64,000 nt of DNA. Source: an uncultured Paracoccaceae bacterium. Lineage in GTDB: Bacteria > Pseudomonadota > Alphaproteobacteria > Rhodobacterales > Rhodobacteraceae. A program made the position numbers and the translations under genes. The stretch spans positions 101,877-165,876 of the forward strand of contig CANMIX010000011.1 of assembly GCA_947497985.1 (NCBI GenBank), read 5' to 3'. Below are positions 55,328-63,867 of the stretch, piece after piece (positions within the stretch are counted from its first letter, which is position 1; every line of letters begins with the position of its first letter). The notes under the pieces are model-generated. The model saw only the letters and a list, made by a program, of their open reading frames with translations. It was not told where the DNA came from and did no database searches.

Positions 55328-56089
55328 ATGGTCCAGACGCTGCGTAAACCCGAGATCATCAATATCGCTCGCCGCGAAGGCAAAGTGACCGTCGACGGGT
55401 TAGTCGCGCATTTTGGGGTGACGCCCCAGACCATCCGCCGCGATCTGACCGAACTGGCCGATGCGGGCGAGTTGGAGCGTGTTCACGGTGGCGCCATTTT
55501 GCCGTCGACAACCGCCAATATCGGCTATAGCGAACGGCGCGATCTGAACCTTGCCGCCAAGGTTGATATTGCGCGTGAATGCGTCAAACACATCCCCAAC
55601 GATTGCTCGCTCTTCCTCAACATCGGCACCACGACCGAGGCGGTTGCCGCAGAACTACAAAACCACGTGGGCCTGTTGGTGGTCACCAATAACGTCAATA
55701 TCGCCACCATTCTTTCCGCAAACCCTGACATTCAGGTGGTGGTCACCGGGGGCAATCTGCGGCGGTCGGATGGCGGGTTGATTGGCGAACTGGCCCGCAA
55801 CACCATTGCGCAGTTCCGCTTTGACTTTGCGGTGATCGGCTGCTCAGCCCTCAATGCCCAGGGCGATATTCTGGATTACGACATCCAAGAGGTCGGCGTC
55901 AGTAAGGCGATCATCACGCACAGTGATCAGGTGATCCTCGCTGCCGATGTCTCCAAATTCGAGCGCAAAGCCCCGGTGCGCATTGGCGCGCTTGCGGATG
56001 TGGACATGTTCATCACCAATGACACCCTGCCCCAAAGCTGCAGCGACATCTGCGCCGCAGGAAACACCCGTGTGATCACCGTGACTTAG
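55328..56089 (+). CDS. glpR: DeoR family regulator of glycerol metabolism
   Basis: A 253-aa repressor: N-terminal HTH (RKPEIINIARREGKVTVDGLVAHFGVTPQTIRRDLTELADAG, about residues 5-46), and a C-terminal DeoRC sugar-phosphate sensor domain (LFLNIGTTTEAVAAEL, VTNNVNIATIL, VVVTGGNLRRSDGGLIGELA). The ATG at 55328 starts the HTH directly; a longer frame upstream lacks family similarity. Divergent from glpD, consistent with control by glycerol-3-phosphate. Confidence 0.93.
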   Translation: MVQTLRKPEIINIARREGKVTVDGLVAHFGVTPQTIRRDLTELADAGELERVHGGAILPSTTANIGYSERRDLNLAAKVDIARECVKHIPNDCSLFLNIGTTTEAVAAELQNHVGLLVVTNNVNIATILSANPDIQVVVTGGNLRRSDGGLIGELARNTIAQFRFDFAVIGCSALNAQGDILDYDIQEVGVSKAIITHSDQVILAADVSKFERKAPVRIGALADVDMFITNDTLPQSCSDICAAGNTRVITVT

Positions 56090-56420
56090 GTGCAGGTGTT
56101 GCGTCCGGGGCGTACGCCCAATAACAACACCTGATACGCGGGATTAAAGCCCCCGCCAACGGGTGCAGGACGTGCCCAAGGACCCGAGCGCTCTCCCCTT
56201 GTCGGGGTTTCCCCGACCCGGCCTCCGCCCTTCGGCGGCCGCCACCTTTATGGACATTGCCCGTCACCACCCCTGATCCCGCCTGAAATCCCCCTGGCAC
56301 CCCAAGGATCGGCACAACACCAGAAATTGTGATCCCGCCAACCCTCACAAACGGTTGATCGGGCCTCTTGTTGCACCCTAAACTCAAGCTCAGTTCACCC
56401 GACGGAGCCCACCCCATTTC
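56090..56420. other. Gene-free interval with hairpins
   Basis: No gene seen. Perfect inverted repeats are GTCGGGG/CCCCGAC (56201-56217, TTT loop) and CCGCC/GGCGG (56225-56238, CTTC loop), the latter extended by a GGCC/CC pair. They may terminate glpR transcription although there is no long T tract. Confidence 0.55.
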
Positions 56421-57182
56421 ATGAGTTTTATTGCCGATTATCAGCTGCCCCTGATTTCCCTGTTCTTCTTGTTGGGCTGCGGCGGCACCCTGTTTCTGTT
56501 TCGCAAACCTGCAGGTCACCGCGCCTGGCGCATTGCAGATCTGGTCTGGGTGGTTCTGGGGGGGGTTGGCGCCATCGCCGCTGTGATCGCTGGGATCTAT
56601 GCCGAAGACTCCTCACGCATTGACCGTCAGATCGACATCGCTTTTGCCGCAACCGATGCCTTTGACCGCGACGCCGCGCGCTTCCGCCTGCGGTTTTGTG
56701 ATCCCGCCTATGATCCCGATACGGCCGTTCTATGCGACAAGGTTGAATTCCTCTCGGCTTCCACTGCAGGCAATGCCGAATTGCCCCTGTTCCTCGCCGT
56801 CACCCGCGAGGTTGCCCCCTTGCAAGGCTTGCAAATCTTTGCCCCAGAAACCCCGATGGCCGAGATGGCGGACAAGAAGGCGCGCGCCGATGCCTTTGAT
56901 CCCGAACCCTTTTTGGTCTTCACAACACTGGACGCCCCCACCCAGACGGCGGTCGACAATCTGCGACGCAAAGTGCCGGCAATTGCCGGTGACTATCTGA
57001 TCATTGCCCGTGCCTATGACGATTTGATCGCACAAGTTGAACAGCTCAAAACCGAATGGGAAATCCTGCAGGCCAATGCCCATATCCTGCTGTTACAAGT
57101 CTTTGCCCTCTGCCTCGTCAGCTTTGCCGCGCCGTTTCGCCTTGGCAAATCGCTGGTCGAACTGGCCCCCAAACGGAACTGA
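56421..57182 (+). CDS. Uncharacterised membrane protein
   Basis: A 253-aa protein with two N-terminal membrane segments (LPLISLFFLLGCGGTLFLF and LVWVVLGGVGAIAAVIAGIYA) and one near the C-terminus (AHILLLQVFALCLVSFAAPF), the region between probably being periplasmic with two cysteines (RFCDPAYDPDTAVLCDK) that may form a disulfide. I do not recognise the family. It ends 4 bases before the glycosylase gene, so it likely shares its transcript. Confidence 0.7.
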   Translation: MSFIADYQLPLISLFFLLGCGGTLFLFRKPAGHRAWRIADLVWVVLGGVGAIAAVIAGIYAEDSSRIDRQIDIAFAATDAFDRDAARFRLRFCDPAYDPDTAVLCDKVEFLSASTAGNAELPLFLAVTREVAPLQGLQIFAPETPMAEMADKKARADAFDPEPFLVFTTLDAPTQTAVDNLRRKVPAIAGDYLIIARAYDDLIAQVEQLKTEWEILQANAHILLLQVFALCLVSFAAPFRLGKSLVELAPKRN

Positions 57183-57186
57183 CCCC

Positions 57187-57855
57187 ATGCGCCCCTTTGA
57201 TGAGATCTACGAAATTGCAGCCACCCGTCAGGGCAGTGTCGCCGCGCTGGAGGCACGTCTGAACGACGGGCTGCGCGGCCCCGCGCCTGGCATTACGGAC
57301 CTGACCGAGGACCGCTGGCTGGCCACTATGACCAAATGCGTCTTTCAGGCAGGGTTCCAGTGGAAGGTGATCCAAGCCAAATGGGACGGGTTTGAGGAGG
57401 CGTTCCACGGCTTCGACATTGGACGCAACTCAATGATGAATGATGAGGGGTTTGACGCGCTGATCCAAGACACCCGTATTGTCCGCAATGGTGCCAAAAT
57501 CCAGACCGTGCGCGACAACGCCGCCTTCCTTCTGGAGCTGCGCGCCGAAGGTGGAGCCGGCAAGGTGCTGGGTGGCTGGCCCTCGGATGATTACATCGGC
57601 CTGCTGGACATGCTCAAGAAACGTGGCAGCCGGTTGGGCGGCGCAACGGGCCAATACGCCATGCGCTTTGCGGGGCGTGATGCGTTTATCCTCTCCCAAG
57701 ATGTCACCGCGCGGCTGATCGCCGAAGGGGTGATCGACAAACCCGCCACCTCGAAAGGCGCACTGAAAAAGGTGCAAGAGGCGTTTAATATCTGGGGTGC
57801 GCAATCGGGACGTTCTCTGACAGAGATGAGCCGCATTCTGGCGATGAGCCTCTGA
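57187..57855 (+). CDS. DNA-3-methyladenine glycosylase I-like protein (Tag family, divergent)
   Basis: A 222-aa HhH-GPD-like glycosylase related to Tag, expected to excise 3-methyladenine. MTKCVFQAGFQWKVIQAKWDGFEEAFHGFDI matches the Tag substrate-pocket region. The Cys/His zinc snap and W-HxYHDxEWG segment of classical Tag are absent. The frame stays open upstream, but ATG at 57187 begins the domain. It overlaps the next gene by one base. Confidence 0.82.
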   Translation: MRPFDEIYEIAATRQGSVAALEARLNDGLRGPAPGITDLTEDRWLATMTKCVFQAGFQWKVIQAKWDGFEEAFHGFDIGRNSMMNDEGFDALIQDTRIVRNGAKIQTVRDNAAFLLELRAEGGAGKVLGGWPSDDYIGLLDMLKKRGSRLGGATGQYAMRFAGRDAFILSQDVTARLIAEGVIDKPATSKGALKKVQEAFNIWGAQSGRSLTEMSRILAMSL

Positions 57856-58535
57856 TGTGGCGCGCCGCCCTCCTTGTCTGTCTGGTGCTTGCCAGCTGTG
57901 GTCGCCCGCTCACGGTCGAAGAACGCGCATTTCTAGGCGGTATTCACGGGGAAGCGTTGAACCTTGATCGCCTGCGACTGGTCAAAGGCGCGCCGGTTCT
58001 GCCCATCACCGTCCACCGCCAAACCCGCCCTCGCGTGGCCTGTCGTGAACGTATCCTGCCGCCCACCAAACCCGGTGTGGTGCGGGCACGTCCGGCGGCA
58101 ATTGCGCTGTTTAACCGGGTGTTTTTGACCAAAGACTGGTTTGAACCCAATTACATGCCCCGCTTTCCCGACCGTCTGCATCTGGTGGAGGCCATGCTGA
58201 TCGCTCATGAAGCGACCCATGTTTGGCAATGGCAAAATCGCGCTGTGACCGGCTATCACCCTCTGCGCGCCGCAGCCGAACATGGCGGAGCCGAGGATCC
58301 CTATCTGTTTGACCTTTCCGAGGATCGTCAGTTTCTCGACTACGGTTTTGAACAACAAGGCGCCATTGTCGAAGAATACGTCTGCTGCCGCGCGCTAAAC
58401 CCACAAGGGGCACGCACCCACCGTCTACACGACATGCTGGGTGCCGCCATGCCCGTGGCCCCGCTGCCAGGCGCACGTGAATATGACGTTGTGTTGCCGT
58501 GGAAAGATGCAGAGCTTTCGGGCATTTGCAGCTAG
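57855..58535 (+). CDS. Lipoprotein with HExxH zinc protease motif
   Basis: A 226-aa protein with a lipoprotein signal (LASC, Cys15) and the zinc-metalloprotease motif HEATH (118-122), with Glu173/Glu174 in IVEEYVCC as a possible third ligand. The region between contains paired HGGAEDPY. This arrangement suggests a membrane-anchored gluzincin-like protease, but the family is unknown to me. It starts inside the stop of the glycosylase gene (TGATG). Confidence 0.72.
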   Translation: MWRAALLVCLVLASCGRPLTVEERAFLGGIHGEALNLDRLRLVKGAPVLPITVHRQTRPRVACRERILPPTKPGVVRARPAAIALFNRVFLTKDWFEPNYMPRFPDRLHLVEAMLIAHEATHVWQWQNRAVTGYHPLRAAAEHGGAEDPYLFDLSEDRQFLDYGFEQQGAIVEEYVCCRALNPQGARTHRLHDMLGAAMPVAPLPGAREYDVVLPWKDAELSGICS

Positions 58536-58671
58536 CAGCTTTTCATTAATAGAGACGCAACGGAACAGCTGCGGCTGGTTGTAACCCCGTGTCATGCGCG
58601 CGATGGTGCCCCCGTGACCACATGCCTTGCAGCTAAGGTCATGCCCCGCCCCAGAAACAGGACCCCGGCTG

Positions 58672-59109
58672 ATGACCCATTACGCCCTGATCATGCTGGC
58701 CGCTGGCATCGGCATCCCGATTTTAGCCGCGCTCAATGCAGCTCTTGGCCGGTTCATCGGCTCGCCTACGACAGCGGCCGTTGTGCTGTTTTCCGTGGCC
58801 CTGATCTGCTGTGTGCTCTTCATGTTCGCGACCTCAGGCAGCCAAGCGCTGACAAGGGCCTTGGACGCTCCGCGCCATCTGTTGTTGGGCGGTGCATTGA
58901 TTGCATTTTATGTACTGACCATCACCCATATCGCACCGCATTTCGGCATCGGCAATGCGGTGTTTTTTGTCCTGTTGGGTCAGCTAATCTCGGCTGCGGC
59001 GATTGACCACTTTGGACTGTTCGGCGCTCAACTCACACCGCTTGGGTGGATCCGCGCAGGCGGGATTGCGGTCATGGCGATCGGCGTTTGGATCACGCAA
59101 CTGGCTTAA
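58672..59109 (+). CDS. DMT family transporter (DUF606/YdcZ-like)
   Basis: A 145-aa protein with four or five membrane segments (ALIMLAAGIGIPILAALNAALG, AAVVLFSVALICCVLFMFA, HLLLGGALIAFYVLTITHI, GNAVFFVLLGQLISAAAID, GWIRAGGIAVMAIGVWIT), typical of the small DUF606 half-size transporters. AGGA about 9 bases upstream supports the ATG at 58672. Confidence 0.83.
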   Translation: MTHYALIMLAAGIGIPILAALNAALGRFIGSPTTAAVVLFSVALICCVLFMFATSGSQALTRALDAPRHLLLGGALIAFYVLTITHIAPHFGIGNAVFFVLLGQLISAAAIDHFGLFGAQLTPLGWIRAGGIAVMAIGVWITQLA

Positions 59110-59142
59110 CTGGATACGCCATCTTCTGCGCCAAAGGCGCAG

Positions 59143-59221
59143 GCGCGCGCCAGGGCAGCTGTGCTGCCCTGGCGCGCGCGGGTCCGCCCATATAGATTAT
59201 GGGCGGAGGGCCTTACGGCCC
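59143..59221. repeat. Three consecutive perfect hairpins between the DMT gene and lolD
   Basis: A 17-bp perfect stem (59143-59159 with 59163-59179, TGT loop), a 10-bp perfect stem TCCGCCCATA/TATGGGCGGA (59183-59207, five-base loop) and GGGCC/GGCCC (59208-59221, TTAC loop) follow one another with almost no spacer. The convergent gene ends flank them. No T tract is present. Confidence 0.8.
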
Positions 59222-59245
59222 GGTGCCCGATCCACATCCTTGGAA

Positions 59246-59935
59246 TTACCCAGAAACCAAACGCCCGGCCTCAAGGCGCAATACACGGTCCATACGGGCC
59301 GCCAGTTCCAGGTTATGGGTTGCAATCAGCGCAGCCATGCCGCTGTCACGCACCAGCGCCAACAAGGCGTCAAACACCTGATCTGACGTTGCAGGATCCA
59401 GGTTCCCAGTCGGCTCATCCGCCAGCAACAGACCCGGCTCATTTGCCAAGGCCCGACAGAATGCAACACGCTGCTGCTCCCCACCAGAAAGCGCCGCAGG
59501 TCGATGCGCGCCGCGATGCTCTAGCCCCACAAGCGCCAACAGATGGGCGGCGCGCGCCTTGGCGTCACGCTCAGTCACACCATTTGCCAGTTGGGGCAAC
59601 ACGATGTTTTCCTCTGCCGAAAACTCCGGCAGCAAGTGGTGGAACTGATAGATGAACCCCACTTGGCGACGGCGCAGCGCGGTGCGTTTGCCTTCGCCCT
59701 TGACCTGCGGCACCGCTTCGCCGCCGATCTCAACCCTGCCCGCATCGGCATTGTCCAGCAAGCCCGCGATATGCAGCAAGGTTGATTTGCCTGACCCAGA
59801 AGGCGCCACCAACGCAACCAATTCACCAGCTTGCAACTCCAGATCCACACCCCGCAGAACCTCGACGGCATTGGGTTTGCCCGGGTTATAGGCTTTGGTG
59901 ATCCCTGCTAGCGACAACATCACATCCTTACTCAT
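59246..59935 (-). CDS. lolD: Lipoprotein-releasing system ATP-binding protein
   Basis: A 229-aa ABC ATPase extracting lipoproteins from the inner membrane with LolC. Walker A PSGSGKSTL (around residue 45-53), Q-loop FIYQFHHLLPEFSAEENI (LolD-like), signature LSGGEQQR, Walker B LLLADEPTGNLD and THN in the H-loop region. Its ATG overlaps the lolC stop by eight bases, so coupled. Confidence 0.95.
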   Translation of the reverse strand: MSKDVMLSLAGITKAYNPGKPNAVEVLRGVDLELQAGELVALVAPSGSGKSTLLHIAGLLDNADAGRVEIGGEAVPQVKGEGKRTALRRRQVGFIYQFHHLLPEFSAEENIVLPQLANGVTERDAKARAAHLLALVGLEHRGAHRPAALSGGEQQRVAFCRALANEPGLLLADEPTGNLDPATSDQVFDALLALVRDSGMAALIATHNLELAARMDRVLRLEAGRLVSG

Positions 59936-61214
59936 AGCGCAGAGCCTCCACCGGATTCAGCCGCGCCGCGCGGCGAGCTGGAAAGATTGTAACCACAAAG
60001 GACAGCCCCAGTGACAGACCAACCGCCTTCAGAACGTCGTTCAGATGCAGCTCGGCTGGCAGCGCATAGATACCCCGGATCGACGGATCCCAGACACCGC
60101 CGCCCATGAGATAATTCACAAAGGAAAAAATCGGGTCGATATAGATCGCAAACAGGCACCCCAAGATCACTCCCAGCGCGGTGCCAATCACGCCTGTGAA
60201 AGCGCCGCATATGAAGAACACCCGCAAAACCGATCCTTCGCTCAGGCCAATCGTGCGCAAGATACCAATGTCGCGACCCTTGTTTTTTACCAACATAATC
60301 AGGCCAGAGACGATGTTCATGGTCGCAATCAAAACGAGGATCGACAGGATGATGAACATGACATTGTCCTCTACCTCCAAAGCGCGCAGAAAACCGCTGG
60401 AGGCATCACGCCAGGTCCAGACCCCGGTTTGCCCGCCCGCGGCACGCAGCAAGGGCAATGCCATCAGGTCCACTTGTTCGGGCTCCTCGACCATCACCTC
60501 GATCTCATCCGCGACGCCTTCGCGGTTGAAATAGCTCTGCGCCTCGTCAAAGGGCATATAGATCCGGGTGCGATCAATGTCATACCGCCCTGCGGTGAAG
60601 ATATAGACCACCTCATAGGCGTTCACCCGGGGTGACGTCCCAAAGGCAGTTTTGACACCGTTGGGGGAAATCAGCTTGATCCGCTCCCCCACTGTGACGC
60701 CCAGCTCGCGGGCCACGCCGGAGCCGATCGCGATGCCTGCGTCAAAACGTGCAAGATCGCCGATCGCCTGTTCGCTGTGGGCCACACCGGGAATGTCAGC
60801 GATGTTTTCAGCCGTGATCCCAAACACCTGCACGCCTGCGTTGCGATCTGTGCGCGATGCCATCACCTGACCTTTGATCAAAGGCGCGGCGCGGATAACG
60901 CCCGGCACCGCCCCCAGACGTTCGGCCATAGCGTCATAGTCTTTCAAGGTGCGATCAATGCGTCCATTCTCATCCACAACGCCGTGGGTATAGATCGACG
61001 CATGTGCATTGGCGCCCAGAATGGTGCCGACAAACTCAGACCGAAAGCCCGAACGTACTGCAAGCGTCGCAATCAATGCAAAAACCGCAAGGGTGATCCC
61101 GATCAACGAGATCCAGGTCATCACGCTGACACCGCCTTCGGTGCGGCGCGCGCGTAAATATCGCCAGGCGATAATCCATTCAAATTTGGAAAACGGCGGG
61201 GGGGTATTGGCCAT
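59928..61214 (-). CDS. lolC: Lipoprotein-releasing ABC transporter permease LolC/LolE family
   Basis: A 428-aa permease of the LolCE family with one N-terminal membrane helix, a large periplasmic domain and three C-terminal helices (FIILSILVLIATMNIVSGLIMLV, FFICGAFTGVIGTALGVILGCLFAIYI, SLGLSFVVTIFPA). WRYLRARRTEGGVSVMTWISLIGITLAVFALI is the typical N-terminus. Alphaproteobacteria usually carry one such gene with lolD. A 249-base interval to the next gene is gene-free. Confidence 0.93.
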   Translation of the reverse strand: MANTPPPFSKFEWIIAWRYLRARRTEGGVSVMTWISLIGITLAVFALIATLAVRSGFRSEFVGTILGANAHASIYTHGVVDENGRIDRTLKDYDAMAERLGAVPGVIRAAPLIKGQVMASRTDRNAGVQVFGITAENIADIPGVAHSEQAIGDLARFDAGIAIGSGVARELGVTVGERIKLISPNGVKTAFGTSPRVNAYEVVYIFTAGRYDIDRTRIYMPFDEAQSYFNREGVADEIEVMVEEPEQVDLMALPLLRAAGGQTGVWTWRDASSGFLRALEVEDNVMFIILSILVLIATMNIVSGLIMLVKNKGRDIGILRTIGLSEGSVLRVFFICGAFTGVIGTALGVILGCLFAIYIDPIFSFVNYLMGGGVWDPSIRGIYALPAELHLNDVLKAVGLSLGLSFVVTIFPARRAARLNPVEALRYE

Positions 61215-61463
61215 GTCTGCTCCGGTTTTTATCCGCCCAAAACGGTTGCGCGAACCCTAGGTAGACCGGTCCATACGGTCAAGCAGATCACCGCCCCGAT
61301 GGCCGCCTGATCGGCACGGCCTTGCCACTGGAACCGCCCCACCACACAGCCACCTCACGCAGAACACACCAAAGGTCACAGTCGCGCGAGGCACATCCAA
61401 TTGACTGGTCGGAGAGGTCACCCCGCTGGTAGCGGCTTACGGTAAACTTTTTCTGGAGGACTT

Positions 61464-62852
61464 ATGCAGCCGGTTCTTATCATCGTCACTTTTGCCGCCA
61501 TCTTGTTGGCAAGTCTATACATCGCACCGCGCCGGGTCACCGAGCAGAGCTTTTTCGGAGGGGCCGGTGCAGATGGGCAGGCTCCCGGTCTTTGGACATT
61601 GGTGTTGAGCCAGGTCACCACCTGGATCTTTGCCCGCTCGCTGATGAATGCCGCGATCCTGGGCTATTACTATGGCAGTGCCGGTGTTCTGGCTTATGCC
61701 GCCTATTACGGCTCGTTCCTGACCGGTGGCTATGTGGTCGCCCGCCTGCGCGCGCGCGGTGCTGGATCGGTGCAGGATTGGCTGGCGGATCATTTTGGGA
61801 CCTTTGGCACCCTGTGTTACAATCTGGTGATTGCCCTGCGGCTGTTGTCCGAGATCTTTGCCAATCTGATCGTGGTGGGTCTGATCTTTGCCGCGATCCT
61901 GCCGAGCTTTGCAGCCTGGGAAAACACTGTGATGATCGGGGTTGGTGCATTGGCATTGGCCTATTCTCTCTGGGGAGGCCTCAGCGCGGCGTTGCGCACA
62001 GATGTGATGCAGATGGGTCTGTTCCTTGTGGTCTTTGGGGCGGCGTTTGTCGCCCTGGTCTTTAGCCCCGATTTCGACATCGCGGCCACCGTCACCGCTG
62101 CCGGAACCGCGGGGGCCTATAACGGCTGGGTTCTGCTGCTGGTCGCGGCTTTGCAGGTGTTTTCATATCCGGTGCATGATCCGGTGATGATGGACCGCGG
62201 CTTTGTCGCTGATGAAGCCACCACCAAAAAGAGCTTTGTACATGCGTTCTGGATCTCATCCCTGTGCATCATTGCCTTTGGTGCTTTTGGCATTCAGGCC
62301 GCCCTGCAGGGTGCCGCCTATGAAGGTCAGTTGATCGGCACATGGTCACAGATGCTGCCGGGCTGGGTCTTTGCAGCCCTGATGGTATCTTTGTTGGTCT
62401 CGGCCCTGTCGACGCTGGATTCAGCACTATCGTCTGCCGCGCGTCTCGCCGTGGAAGAGCTGCGCCTGGCGCCACGTTCTTTGACAGGTGGTCGACTGGC
62501 AATGACAGGTTTCGCCGTCTTGGGCGCGGCCCTCACCCTTTGGGGCAATCAAAGCTTGTTTGATGCTGTGGCCGTATCAGGCACCGCGTCGATGTTCCTG
62601 ACCCCAGTTCTGATTGTTGGTCTGGTGATGGGGCGACGCATTGCTCCTTGGGCTTACGGTATCAGCTTTGGGGCTGCGATCCTGGGCGCGGCGGGTTACT
62701 TCCTGCGTGGCAATCCAGCGGTCGCGTCGCTTCTGTATGATGGCCACAAATACGAGCAGCTGTTGCAGATCTGTGTGCTTGTTCTGGTGGTCGGATTTGG
62801 CGCCGTCCTGGCAGGCTCCACCGCACGTGTGGCCCAAATGGCCGACAGCTAA
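61464..62852 (+). CDS. Sodium:solute symporter family protein
   Basis: A 462-aa SSS-family transporter with many membrane helices. FFGGAGADGQAPGLWTLVLSQVTTWIFARSL is the N-terminal helix-1 region; the sodium site region QVFSYPVHDPVMMDRGFV and SLLVSALSTLDSALSSAAR match the family. Substrate unknown. CTGGAGGA precedes the ATG. A terminator follows. Confidence 0.92.
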   Translation: MQPVLIIVTFAAILLASLYIAPRRVTEQSFFGGAGADGQAPGLWTLVLSQVTTWIFARSLMNAAILGYYYGSAGVLAYAAYYGSFLTGGYVVARLRARGAGSVQDWLADHFGTFGTLCYNLVIALRLLSEIFANLIVVGLIFAAILPSFAAWENTVMIGVGALALAYSLWGGLSAALRTDVMQMGLFLVVFGAAFVALVFSPDFDIAATVTAAGTAGAYNGWVLLLVAALQVFSYPVHDPVMMDRGFVADEATTKKSFVHAFWISSLCIIAFGAFGIQAALQGAAYEGQLIGTWSQMLPGWVFAALMVSLLVSALSTLDSALSSAARLAVEELRLAPRSLTGGRLAMTGFAVLGAALTLWGNQSLFDAVAVSGTASMFLTPVLIVGLVMGRRIAPWAYGISFGAAILGAAGYFLRGNPAVASLLYDGHKYEQLLQICVLVLVVGFGAVLAGSTARVAQMADS

Positions 62853-62881
62853 GCGCTCTCCATCGCACCAAAGACTAGATG

Positions 62882-62914
62882 ACGCCGCGTGTCCGCAAGG
62901 GCTCGCGGCGTTTT
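62882..62914 (+). terminator. Terminator of the sodium symporter gene
   Basis: ACGCCGCG and CGCGGCGT form a perfect 8-bp stem around a 14-base loop, followed by TTTTAA. Confidence 0.75.
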
Positions 62915-63104
62915 AATGTTTCCACATCGGTCCCCATCCAAAGGCACGAAATGGCAGCTCAGGTCTGCACATGGTGCGGGCTTTGACGGTTTTGGCATCA
63001 GCAACAGCGAAGTGCCGTCGGTGTAAGTCCCCGTCCGGCAACCATACCCGCCGTGTCTTGTGACAGGGGGATAGAGCTATTTCTGATAAGAACTTTCCGT
63101 TCAA
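62913..63104 (-). CDS. Possible small protein, 63 aa (doubtful)
   Basis: A TTG-start frame with GAGGG about 7 bases upstream. The translated segment RRVWLPDGDLHRRHFAVADA with KARTM and the ending AFGWGPMWKH looks protein-like, but the codon usage is ordinary at best, its end overlaps the symporter terminator, and the same DNA on the plus strand resembles a riboswitch. I recognise no family. Confidence 0.25.
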   Translation of the reverse strand: MNGKFLSEIALSPCHKTRRVWLPDGDLHRRHFAVADAKTVKARTMCRPELPFRAFGWGPMWKH

Positions 63105-63150
63105 CCCAAAGCCCTCAGGAAGGGTTGTCCGGACTTTGTAGGCTGGCCGC
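62965..63150 (+). promoter_or_regulatory. Leader with possible cobalamin riboswitch-like features (doubtful)
   Basis: GAAG..CGGTGTAAGTCC (63018-63038 region), CCCGCC, TGTGAC and GGGGGATAGAGC in that order recall the core of cobalamin riboswitches, and AGCCCTCAGGA near 63111-63121 vaguely recalls the B12 box. Extra bases separate several of these blocks compared with the consensus, and the downstream gene is a GNAT protein without an obvious B12 link. Could be chance or a degenerate or novel RNA. Confidence 0.25.
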
Positions 63151-63170
63151 AGTCGGGTATAGTTCTACAC

Positions 63171-63716
63171 ATGCAGACTTTCGGACCACTTGCAGACCGT
63201 ATCACCTATCGCCCGTCTACAGCGCGGGACATGGACGCGGTATTTGCAATCACCGAAAATGCAGTACAACGTCTTTCCCCTGCCCCCTATGCGCCAGAGG
63301 TTGTGGCAACTTGGATGGCCAACCGCAGCCCTGACTATTACCAGAGCGCCTGCGCATCGGGCGCAGTCTGGATGGCTGAGCTTAATGGTGAACCGGTTGG
63401 GTATAGTCAGGGTATTCCAGGTGAGATCCTTCGCCTTTTTGTTGCAAGCCAGGCGATGGGGCGCGGAATTGGCCGCTCTTTGATGCGCAAAGCCATGGCA
63501 CAGGCTTTGGAATGCCCGGTCGAAAACGGCTGCGCCCGGCTCAGGAAAACAGACGCATATGAAGGCATGCGTATTGTCCGCGTGGACGCGAGCCTAGGGG
63601 CGGTTTCGTTCTACCAAAAATGGGGATTTCAGGAAGTTGCATGCGGCACTGTCCCCGGTCGTGAGGATCTGCCGACGATAGACATTGTCAGGATGGTAGC
63701 CAAGATCCCATTCTAG
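63171..63716 (+). CDS. GNAT family N-acetyltransferase
   Basis: A 181-aa acetyltransferase: PGEILRLFVASQAMGRGIGRSLMRKAMAQA is the acetyl-CoA-binding motif (R-G-I-G-R) and FYQKWGFQEV the C-terminal strand-helix. Substrate unknown. It begins at the first ATG, where no strong Shine-Dalgarno is visible. If the leader upstream is a riboswitch, this gene would be its target. Confidence 0.85.
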   Translation: MQTFGPLADRITYRPSTARDMDAVFAITENAVQRLSPAPYAPEVVATWMANRSPDYYQSACASGAVWMAELNGEPVGYSQGIPGEILRLFVASQAMGRGIGRSLMRKAMAQALECPVENGCARLRKTDAYEGMRIVRVDASLGAVSFYQKWGFQEVACGTVPGREDLPTIDIVRMVAKIPF

Positions 63717-63867
63717 GGACCCTGTTTTGGCGGCCGCGCTTTTAACCTGCTGGCTCAAACAAGCGCTGGCACACCATGGGCGTCTCCAACACAACACGTA
63801 CCCTGCGACCATCAACCTCTCCCGCTCCCTGCCCCCGCGCTCTGCTATCGCAGAACACCGGTTCAGG

